This document shows positions 9,952-19,915 of a stretch of 36,005 nt of DNA, one piece after another (position 1 is the first letter of the stretch; each line of letters opens with the position of its first letter). The translations under genes and the position numbers were made by a program. The notes beneath the pieces were generated by a model. That model worked only from the letters and a program-made list of their open reading frames with translations, was not told the origin of the DNA and did no database searches. This DNA is from Ettlia oleoabundans. Lineage: Eukaryota; Chlorophyta; Chlorophyceae; Chlamydomonadales. The stretch lies in assembly GCA_019693395.1 (NCBI GenBank), contig JAAMXP010000626.1, positions 1-36,005 of the forward strand. Direction: 5' to 3'.

Positions 9952-12255
9952 TCAGTCTTGCAGCATGGAAAAGACACGCGCAGTCTCATCCTCACCGCCT
10001 GCCAACACCATATCGCCATTTGGGCTGACACACAAGTCTTGCACTGCATCCATATGCCCGCGCCATTCCCGCAAGCAGCTGCCCGTCCTTGTGTCCCAAC
10101 ACCGCACCACGCCATCTAAGCACCCCGTGAAAACCAGCGGCTGCGTGGGGTGCTGCACAAGCCGTGTCACGCCCTGCGATGGGAGGGAGCGCACAGCAAG
10201 AAGGTCAAAGGAGATGTAACAACCCTCAGCTGCAGCAGGCAGGCAAACAGTCGGCGGGGAGGCAGGCAGGCAGTCCACTCAGCACTAATAGTAGAACTGC
10301 CAGCCCACCTCTGGATGCTGGCAAGTGGCTCGTTGGCCCGCCACCGCTGCTGCCAGGTCCCAGAGAATGAGCTTGCCATCTATGCCTGCGCTCATGGCCA
10401 CATGGGGCAGGTGCCGCGAGAAGGCCACCGCCTCTATGCTGGTCTCCTCATCATGCCCAGCAAGTGAGGCCACTACCCGGCCGTTTTGGATGTTGACCAC
10501 CTGCAGGAAGCGGCGCCAGGGACAAGCGTGTTATGTTGCTGTTGTTGCATCCCCCCGGTGACGGTGCAAGTAGGGCACCCACCTTTGGCACACCATCCTC
10601 CGCACCAGTGATGACTGCCGTGGAGTCTGGATGGATGTCCATGCTGGTCAACCCTGCCGCATGGTACTGGTGGCCCTGCAGCAATGCACAAAGGCAGGCA
10701 AACAGCGGGCAAGCGGGCAGCCAATAAGCACAGTCGTTATTCACACACGAAGTGGCATGCTTTCAGAGTACAGTACACAGCGTTTTATGTTGAATCTACA
10801 CAAGGAGAGCAGGCCGGAAATGCGCTGCCAGCCAGCCAAAGCACAAGGATGATCACAGCGGATTGCCATGCAGTCAGCGTACCTGCACCGTCAACGTGCA
10901 GTCGCCCGTCTTTGGGTTCCACACCCGCAGAGTTGCATCCCCCTCGCCGCCCCCAGTCACCACTGACTTGCCGTCGGGAGTAAAACCACCGCACACCACA
11001 GGCCCGCTGTGCCCAGAAAAGACCTGTGAGTGATGCATCGGAAGCAACAGCCGGGGTGGGAAGGGAGATGGCGGAAGGGGTGGGGTAGGGAGCCACCAGA
11101 AGGCCTGCTGCAGCGCATGCACGCGTGGGGTTTGCACTCTGCAGCTTGCAATCTAGTGACCGAGTGCCCTACACAGCCTGCCATTGTATACTGCACAATC
11201 ACGGCAGTGCATGCTGAAGGGCGCAGCCAGTAGCTGGCGAGCCAGACGAGCAACCAGCTCCAGGCGTGGCATCCCTAGGCATCTACCAGTCCTGCAACCG
11301 CATACACTGCCACAACAGGGCCTGCCACACTAGTGCGCACCTGCATGCACACTCCCGTCTGTGCCAGCCACATCCAAGCTGTGAAGTCGGCTGCCCCGGC
11401 AAGCAACACGTTGCCCTTTGGGTGCCACTGCACCCACTCCACCGCCTCCCCTGGTCCCTCAAGCGTCTGGATGCAGCGCCCGCTTGCCACCTCCCACACT
11501 TTGACCCGCCCGTCCATGCCGCCGGTGGCCAGGGAGGTGCCGTCTGCATTGAATGCCAGGCAGCCCACGGTGTCCGTATGACCGCTGAGCTCCAGCACTG
11601 CGCCTCCAGTTTGCTCAAACGCCTCCTGACCCACACGCCAGATGTAAGCGCGATCGTCGGCGCCGCCGCTGGCCACCAGGTCTGCCTGCCGCGGACTCCA
11701 GGCCACAGCGTACACCCCGCTGGTGTGGCCGGTGAAAGTGTGAATACTGTCATCTTCTTCATTCTCCTCTTCAGTCATTACAGTCCCAGACTCGTCCTCC
11801 TCACCGCCCTCTCCATCGCTCATGTCCCCCTCTGCAACAGTTAACGGTGAGCGAAGGTGGGGAGTCTGAATTCGGGTAGGAGTAGCACGAGTGCATATGC
11901 GTCTACCAGTGCCACGCTGGCTAGCTACAGAGCTGGGGGTGCTGGGACTTCCAGTGGCTAGAACGCCAGCAGCAAAATGGCGCCGCCGGTGCCAAGTGCT
12001 GGGACTTGCGGCCGTCCCGCAGGAGATCCCCCGTCCCAGAGGGCGAATATAAATCGCTTGGGCACAGAAGCTCCCTCGCCCGGCTGCTCGGCAGCAGCAG
12101 CAGCGGGATGCAGAGCACATGGCAGGCCCTGTGAAATGCGTGGAGCCCCACCCACCTTCCGCCTGTCCGTCTAAGTCAGCCAAGACCTGGGCGCCCTCCT
12201 CTAATTGTCCTTCTCCATGACCAACAAAAGCCTCCTCGTCTGTAGCCTGCTCCAT
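9952..12255 (-). CDS. AAMP: AAMP/SQT1-type WD40 repeat protein
   Basis: Six minus-strand exons (12255-12156, 11831-11341, 11023-10883, 10675-10583, 10500-10309, 10173-9952) join in phase to 412 aa. After an acidic N-terminus (GGEEDESG to TEEENEEDDS) come seven or eight WD40 units: HTFTGHTSGVYAVAWSP, LELSGHTDTVGCLAFNADG, QTLEGPGEAVEWVQWHPKG, VFSGHSGPVVCGGFTPDGK, HPDSTAVITGAEDG, HDEETSIEAVAFSRHLPHV, LVQHPTQPLVFTGCLDGVVR and a final HMDAVQDLCVSPNGDMVLAGG. This order, acidic tail and length fit human AAMP (434 aa) and yeast Sqt1, the chaperone of ribosomal protein uL16. Assignment to the AAMP family is firm; a ribosome-assembly role is inferred from Sqt1. A TTTTTTCTTGGCATAGCAG acceptor-like tract ends one base before the ATG, so a 5' UTR intron is likely. 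The 324-nt first intron is stop-free and in frame. Confidence 0.92.
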
Positions 12256-12585
12256 GCTGCTATGCCAAGAAAAAATCAATCGGAGCAATGAATCCAAGGC
12301 ATGCAGTTATGCGGATGGGCCCAAAAGCGCCATGCTTTTGGAAACGCCAACTCAGCGCCCTTGACAGCATGGCAAGGACATTTTCCGCTATTGGCCTCCA
12401 GTGGAAGTTTGGTGCCCTCACGACAACGTTCTGCATTGCTGGGGAGGCGCTGGGGTGCCGGAAGTGTCGGTGGCTGGAACGGTTGGCAGGACAGCGCCAC
12501 CAACCTTAGGAAGGTGTTAGAAGCCGGCTGAAATTCCGTGTGACCAAAACTGAGCGACGCGGGCTTGCCCCGCCAACTTCCCGCG
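12256..12585. promoter_or_regulatory. Divergent (bidirectional) promoter region, AAMP-type gene and App1-like gene
   Basis: Only 330 bp separate the two start codons, which point away from each other. The interval must carry both promoters and 5' UTRs, possibly including a 5' UTR intron of the WD40 gene. No clear TATA box is seen. Short open frames on both strands here have no protein-like character. Confidence 0.6.
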
Positions 12586-15500
12586 ATGTATACTTTACCA
12601 CTGCTCGTCTGCAGCTTCGTGCTGTGGATTGCCAGCGAGAAGACGCTGCTTCACTTCAGGTAATACCGGTGACGATCCAACGCGGCGCGTGGCAAGGCTA
12701 TTAAACCGTGCCGTGGACCCCTTGTTGCCCAGCGCTCACCTGCCGTTGCTGCCTCTGCTGCCACCTCTGCACGCACCCTGCAGCCGTACTGCGCGTCGCA
12801 TCTTCTGGTATGTGCTGGCATGTGCCATTGGCGTGGTCCTGGTGCGCTGGCTTCAAAGCATCGAGGGTGTCGGCATGATGTGGGTCTTCCTCAGCGCGGT
12901 GAGTGGCCATAGCTGCACGCCACAAACGCTACCCACCGTCGCTGCGGCCCAAGGACCTAGCCCACTTTACCGCCGTTCACATATCAGGGGTGGTAAATGA
13001 ACTCGCATCAGATCCATTTCCGTCATTTATGTTGGAGGGAAGCTCAAGTGCCGCGGTGGTTTGCTTGGCGATAGCTGAGCGGCTATTGTGTGTGAGACGC
13101 TGCCCATCTGCCCCCGCCTGCCTGCTGCCTGCAGATCATGGCAGCGTCCATGATTGAGGACGAGGTGGTCAAGAGCAAGGTGAGTGGGGAGGGCAGCAGG
13201 CACTAGGCAGGAAACAGCCTACAGCTCTAAGGAAACTCCTCTTGCATGGACATCAGCACCGAGACTGACTGCCAATCTATTTCTGTGCGTGTCACCACAG
13301 CTATCTATTGGCAGGGCCTACCTCACCGCTGTGTGTCTCGCGTCATCTACCATGCCTCATTCCAATCGCCACCACTGACCACGCATGGCCTACACGGGTC
13401 TGTTATGCCTCCTTGCACCACTTCTTGCTGCGCAGGGGTTGACTTTGATGGACATTGAGGCGACCCGGCGGTTGCGCATGCGGTTGCGAACCCCCGAGGC
13501 TCAGGGCAAGGCCGAGAGGCTGATGGACATTGTGGGCACCATCTCGCACGGCAGGGGCGCCACACTGGGGGCACGCCAGCTGTGGGCCAGGATGAGCGGC
13601 ACCATGCGCCGCTTGCGACGAGCCCTGCACACGCTGCTACAGCAGGCAAGCTTGCCAATTGAGGGCAACAGGGGGATGACAGCTTTTGTGTGCTAACACG
13701 TCGATGGTCATTCTGGCACATTGTTTATTTTTCACACTGTTGCACGGTTTTGCAAGCAACAAGGGCGCCAGCCGGCAATTTGGCCTTGTTCATGCCACCC
13801 CCATGCAAAATTCACTGCGTGGCACTGCCTTGGCTCCCACGCCACCCACCCATTGGTCTACTGCCCCTCCCTTCTGCCCTCCTCTGCCCCATTTCTTTCC
13901 CTCGCTCCCTCCCTTATCCCCCTTCCCAGGCCGAGGCTGACGAGCTCAACTACATTCTGTGCACCATCAACGCCCCAGCCATGGTGGAGGTGTGCTCACG
14001 CGCCACCATGGAGCTGCTTACACACGAGCGCCTGCCTGAGCTCACCACAGAGACGAGGTGGGTGGTGCGTAGGTGGCCAGCGGCGTGTAGTCCAGAAGGC
14101 GCGGGCACCATTGGGCTGGCGCTAGTAGCCTGGTGGAAGAGCGAGTGTCAAATGTCGTGCTGCAATGTGTTACATGTGCAGTGTGGAGTGCCAGGCTGTG
14201 CTATGCTATGCTGCGCCTCGCTGCTCCCTCCCTTTCTGCCTGCTTCCGTCGCTGCTGCTGTCCAAGGTGGTTGCTTGCCCCCTGTCGTCGCCTCAAACCT
14301 ACAGCTATTTTGCAAGCCATATGACCTCATCCACTGGAATCCCTACTCCTCCTACACGCGGCTGCCCTGCTTCCAGTTCACCCCCCATCTGCTCAATCCC
14401 ACAGTTCTTCCTGCCTCATCCTCCAGTCGCCACCTATAGAGCCCTCAGCCCTGTGCCATCCTATTCCACGCCATGCAACTCACATCAACCCACCTATTCC
14501 ACGCAGGTCTGTGCTTGTTGACGCGGTGCAGAAGGTTGGCATGCGCTACCGCCCTCAGCGTCAGCTCTGGGCCGCTGCAGTGCTGCTCAACACGCATGGG
14601 CTGGAACTGACGCTGCTAAAGAACTACCTGGACGATGGGGGGGACTACCACACCTGCTACAAGCTGTGCTACAACGACCTGCAGGTGCGCTGGAGAGCCG
14701 GGAGCTGCGGCAGGTGTTTCTCCCAGCGTGAAGAGGTGGCAGCTTGGCTGGCTTCAAGCTTTAGAATGCCTCCCTGCCCGCTTCCCAGGAAAAACACTGT
14801 GGGGTTAGCATGCTGTGTATGCTCCTTGCTCGCTGCCCACGTACAGCTTTGTGACCCTGTGTGCTACTTGTGGCTCCAAGTGGCCAATGATGGTGTTGTT
14901 TCATTCCTCTGTGCAAACTCCTTTCTGCACCTGCCTGGGTACCAGCTATTCTGACCCATGCCCATGAGGTCTGACACATGCCCCATTTGGCACTGTTTTA
15001 TTGTTTTGGTGCAGGGTGCGCTGCAGCGGCAGGTGATGGAGCACCTATCCGCTCAGGGGCGCTCGGTGGTGGCTGAGTTTGCGCAGATGGCGCCCAAGGG
15101 GCCTCCTGGTGTGGTGCTGAAGCTGCTGTCTGATGTGGATGACACGGTGTTCAGCTCTGGGGGCTCCTTTCCAGCTGGCTCAGACATGCGGTACCCCAAG
15201 TGAGTGAGAGGAGCGAGGTAGTGAACTGGGCAATGATTCAGGGTGTGAACCAGCGAGCAGGCAGGCAGGCAGGCAGGCAGGCAGCGCGTCTGTATCCTTT
15301 GATGTGGGAGGGGAGTGACCGGCCGCAAACTCAAGGTTGCTAAAGCTCGAGGAGGATACAAAGTCGGGCCTTCTTATTGTGGATTAAAATCTGCTGGTTA
15401 ATGGCAGATGATCGACAGTAACAGGCCTGCACTCATGAGCCAGCGAGCTAATGGCCATGGTGATTGTGCGCCGCCTTTGGGCTTGCCGGGGCTTGCCTGT

Positions 15501-18500
15501 CTGTTGCGCGACTTGCTTACATGCCCCTTGTGTGTCTTAACCTGCAGAAAGTGCTACTACCCAGGTGTGCTGTGCCTGTACACCGAGCTGGACCGCTGCT
15601 TCTCGCGGCGGCACCAGGCAGCGCTGCGCCAGTTGCGCGTCGCTCAGCGGCGGAAATCCGCGTCTCAGGGGATGGAGGCGGGGCTGGGAGCTGGAGCAGG
15701 AGAAGGAGGTACGGGAGCCGATTCCAGCCGGCAGGGCAGTGGGGGTGAGGAGGACTTGGCGGGTGGGTCGCCACGTGCAAGGAGCGCGGATCGCACGCCG
15801 CCGCCCGAGCCCTTTTCTGAGCCCACATTCTCTTGGGGGCGCACCTTCACCCGCACTGACAGCAGCGGCGGGGGTGGAGGAGGGCCGGAGCAGGTATCAA
15901 TCAAAGATGGACCTGCCGCAGCAGGGCAGGATGGGATAGATGCGGCGGGGAGCGGCGATGCTGGCCCGGACTTGGCAGCAGCAGCTGCAGCGGCGAGGGA
16001 AGCCCCCGCAGGGGGTCCTGACCGGTCCACAGCACCTGTGCCGGTGCCGTCAATGCGGCACAGCGGCAGCATGGGCCGGCCCCCGCGGTCGCCGCGCCCC
16101 GCTGGCGGCAGTGGGAGCGGGCGCCGGCTGCTGCCGCCAGTCATGTCACCACAGGGCTCTCACCAGCTTCCCATTGGGGAGGGGCTGCTGTCGCCCTCTG
16201 GGGCCTCACCGCAGAGCAGTGAGTTGCTGTTGGGGCCAGAGGACGGCAGCAGCAGCCTGGCAGGCAGCACCTGGGGGGCCAGCACGGTATGGGCGCAGCC
16301 GCAGGGCCCCTCTGCCAACGGGGCAGCTGACCTGGCAGACACCCTCACCTCCCGCCTGCGCCCGCTGGTGACCTCGGGAGGAGGTGGATTTCTGTCGCGC
16401 CACGCCTTTGCCCAGCAGGGAAGCCTGAGCCGCAGCAGCACTGGCCCCGGGGTGGGCGACGGGCTGGTGGGTGTGGGTGTGCCGCAGCAGCCACCCACAC
16501 CGCCAGCCCAGCCGCACCAGGAGGGCAGCAACCTGGTGTTCCTATCGGCGAGACCAGAGTCGTACAAGGTGCACACAGCCGCTTGTTGCTGGTCGCCTCA
16601 TGCTCTTAGCTCGCATGAATAAATAGTGGGGCATGCTGCTGTCCTCGAGCACCCATGCCTTGTGACCAGGTAGTCGGTGCACGGTAAGGACTCCTGCCCG
16701 TGTGCATCTGCCGCTCCCGTGACCGGCAACACCACCAATGCCACCCTTCCCTCCCTTGATTGTACTGCAGGGCATGACTGAGAGCGAGGCGTACCGCAAG
16801 TACTTCCAGCCCTTTGTGCAGCGGGGAGAGCTGGACAACAGCCCAACCATGCTGCTGGGGGCAATGACCTCGGGTGGGTGTGGAGTGGATGGGTGTGGTG
16901 TGGCGGTGGATGTGGCAAGGTTTGTGGCTGCATCTCTTGTGTTGGTGGTGGTCATGGTGCCAGCGATGAATTTTGGAGTGATAGCGTGTCTGCCGTGGCA
17001 GCAAATTGGACTGTTGCTGAGGCATGTTGACGTATCAACAGCGCAGTTCTGCGACTGGACACGGTTGTGTTTGCGTTGTTATGTTCCAGCGATGTTTGCT
17101 TGCGGCCAACACGGCCCTGCTTGTATGTGCCGCAGGTCCCAAAGCTCTGCTGCAGTGGCTGGGTGTGGTTACCTGGTTCCCGGCGCTGGCCCCCCCAGAG
17201 GACACCAAAACCGCGGTAGCAGGTGAGGGATGGTGCAGGCCGGCTGCAGGTGGAACTGGCCAATGCTGCCGTTGCCTTTGATATATGCTGCGGTTCACCT
17301 TACCTTCGCTGTCCATGTCCATTGTGAGCCCAGCGACCCACCACAACTGCTGTGCGCATCCTGCCTTTCCTATGCTGGGTGGCTCATTTCTTTTGAGCCA
17401 CTCATGCACCACGGCATTGCTGTTCTGTGCAAGCTCACCCGTGCACACCACAAAACCTCAACCACTCCGCTGCTGCAGCCCTGTATCAGCAGCTGGCTGC
17501 CAAGAAGCTGAGTCGATTCCGGGAGTACGCCGCCATCTACCCAGAGGCTTGCTTCCTGCTCATTGGCGACAATGGGCAGGTGCGCTATGGGTGGTGGGCT
17601 GGGAGCGGGGTGAGAGCAAGACCTGGTGTGGAAGGATGGTGATGTGTTGCTGTCAGTGCTGTATGGCCGGTTTGTGGAGTGGGTGGGGGGTATAAACCAG
17701 GCAAGCTGCAGGCTGGCACAGGGCGGGGCAGAGATGCAACTATGAGATGAGGGATTCTGCGCCCACTTGCTGCTGTTGTAAAGGGCAAATGGCTCCGGGT
17801 TGTGGCAGGAGGCTGGTGGCACATGTTGGTCACTGTTACTCCAGCCTCACTGCCCACCCACAAACAACGCACATTTTGTGCATGTGCCCCGCCGCCGCTG
17901 CAGGGTGACCTTCTGTGTGCTGAGATTCTGTGGTCCTCCATGCGCCAGAACCTGCCCCCAGGCCAGCGCAGCCGCCTGCTGGCGTGCTTCATGCACAAGG
18001 TGGTGCCCACAGGTGAGGCAGAAAGCGTGGACGGCGGCAGCACACCTTCAAACACCAAACCCACATGCTGCCGGGTGAGGGTTGTGGGCTGCCCATCCGC
18101 AGCGCTGCACTGGCCTCGCTGCCAAGTCGCACCTCCCTCAGCCACTGACACTCCCATGCACCGTTGTCGACCTGTCCCTGGCCCTGCAGCCCACAGCTAC
18201 TCGATGCTGCGCAGCAGCAAGACGGGCAAGCCGCAGTGGCATGCTGCCTGGCAGCAGCGCAGCATACACTTTGCTAAGAGCCATGTGGGCATGGCGCTTC
18301 AGGTGGGCCATAACCGCCTGGCTGCCTGATTGCTTGACTGGCTCTTGGGGGCTTGTATGACCCTCTTGCAGCCAGCAAGAAGTTGCCTGCTTCAAATTTC
18401 TTGTCCACCGAAACAAAATTANNNNNNNNNNNNNNNNNNNNNNNNNNNNNNNNNNNNNNNNNNNNNNNNNNNNNNNNNNNNNNNNNNNNNNNNNNNNNNN

Positions 18501-19080
18501 NCTTCAGGCATACGAGGATGGGCTGCTGAATGGCGATGCCCTGCACCGTGTGTGTATCGCAGCTGCGGCAGACTTTAGGCGGGTGTGGGCGCGGTACGGC
18601 GGGCGGCACGCGGGCCGCAATCTGGGCAAGGCGCTCAAGCACCTCAACGCAGGTGGGTGGGTGGTTGGCTGGGGCCTGGCTGGCTGCTGGATGTGTGTTG
18701 TGTAGTCGTCCAGGTGCTGACTTGCAGGTTGAAGGCACAGACAGGACTTGCAACAGTCAATGTGTTGATGAAGTTGTGAGCCATCCTGCCGTGTTGTGTT
18801 GTATTAGTCATTGCTCACCATGAAAGCTTGTCGTGTTCAACGCATGAACCGCTTGCACCTGTTTCAACCCTAGTATTTGCCCCACCGATGCTGCGCTGCC
18901 GCTGCAGACCTGCGTGCCGCCAACTACGTGCTGCCTCCTCGGCTGCAAGTGCCTCCGCTGGCCATCCCGGGGCTGGCCGAGGGCGAGTCACTCAAGGGCA
19001 GCCGCCTTCCACCGCCTTCACCAGCACGCTCGGATGCCCTCTCCGACTTCTCTGCCTTTGGCCAGGCTGTGCTCAGCTAG
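12586..19080 (+). CDS. App1-like phosphatidate phosphatase (DUF2183 domain), membrane-anchored
   Basis: Fifteen exons: 12586-12659, 12784-12898, 13135-13179, 13436-13645, 13930-14057, 14507-14684, 15015-15199, 15548-16568, 16771-16873, 17136-17222, 17479-17579, 17904-18012, 18190-18302, 18508-18652, 18908-19080. All phases agree and give 928 aa. The HAD-type catalytic blocks of the App1/DUF2183 family are present: LLSDVDDTVFSS (DxDxT at 290-294), LVFLSARPESYK (S645-K652) and FLLIGDNGQGDLLCAEIL (D746 to D751). App1 in yeast dephosphorylates phosphatidate and diacylglycerol pyrophosphate; activity here is inferred. Two hydrophobic segments lie at the N-terminus (about residues 3-18 and 33-62). 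About 290 residues of Gly/Pro/Ser/Gln-rich low-complexity sequence (about 345-635) interrupt the catalytic domain. The fourth intron starts with GC. The intron after exon 13 contains the assembly gap, so nothing coding appears lost, though a small exon inside the Ns cannot be excluded. Confidence 0.88.
15257..15284. repeat. (GCAG)7 microsatellite in an App1-like gene intron
   Basis: Seven uninterrupted GCAG units lie in the intron between exons 7 and 8. Each unit ends in AG, so the tract offers many cryptic acceptors, but the assigned acceptor lies well downstream at 15547. Confidence 0.9.
18422..18501. other. Assembly gap (80 Ns)
   Basis: A run of undetermined bases inside the intron 18303-18507 of the App1-like gene. 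The acceptor CTTCAG directly follows the gap at 18502-18507 and the flanking exons join in phase 0. The true intron length is unknown. Confidence 0.98.
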
Positions 19081-19915
19081 CTGTGCGAACTCAAGAGCAG
19101 CAGCCCTTGTCTCCCATCACTGTGTGGCGTAAGTAGCTTGCGCTTGTGGTGGTTGACCATCCAGCCAGCACCCAGGCAGTACTGCACCATTGGCAGACCT
19201 GGCCTTCCTGGCACCGCACTACATGCATCGTGCCAAGCAACTTGACACACCTACACTGTTTCAATAATAATTGTACATGCTCCGAGCCCAGGTCCTGTGC
19301 CCTTTCTGTTTCTCATGATTTTGACTCACTTCCTCGCCCTTCAACACTCGATTGATGTGCACAACCTGCTTCCTTTGTTTCCTTGCTGAGCAGACGTGCC
19401 TCCCCCTTTGTTTTCCTATTTCATGCTGCTCCCCTTTTGTTGAAACCGCCTTCCCGCCTCCTGATGTCAACATATTTGACCCGTCAATATTTTCCTACTC
19501 AGCAGATTGCTGAAGCACGATCATTGCGGTCTCTACAATACATGGTGTTGTAAATCTTTGCAAATAGGCAGCCTACTGTTGCTGCTGCTGCACAGGCCCC
19601 ACCGCCGGGCGGCAGCTGTCCTGGTCAGCTCTGGAGATGTGACCGCCTTGTCGGGCCCAATCCACCAGTTTGTGCTGTCAGAGTAGTCATTGGCAAATAT
19701 ATGATGAATACTTGATATCATCATGCGGGGAATCCCTGCGAGACCCGCTATTTGCAAATTAAACGACACGTCAGACTTTCCATCGCGGAAAACCGCCTGC
19801 AGCGCCACAGGAACGAAGTGCATTGTCTTCGGTAGGCGTTTTGGTGACCGCATGCATTGTTAAAGGCTGGCAACAGTCTGGCAGGGCGGCCTAGCGGTAG
19901 TAGCCTGCCTAGACT
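19081..19915. other. Gene-poor, AT-richer spacer between App1-like and PPR genes
   Basis: The left part is the 3' UTR of the App1-like gene; a TGTAA at 19549-19553 could be its poly(A) signal. A minus-strand frame at 19533-19853 encodes 106 aa (starting MRSPKRLPKTMHF) with fairly ordinary composition but no recognised domain or splice partner. No RNA gene was identified. Confidence 0.4.

Noticed and set aside
15254..15290. Possible CRISPR-like or regulatory repeat array at the GCAG run
   Set aside because: It is a simple tetranucleotide microsatellite without spacers, in an intron of a eukaryotic gene.
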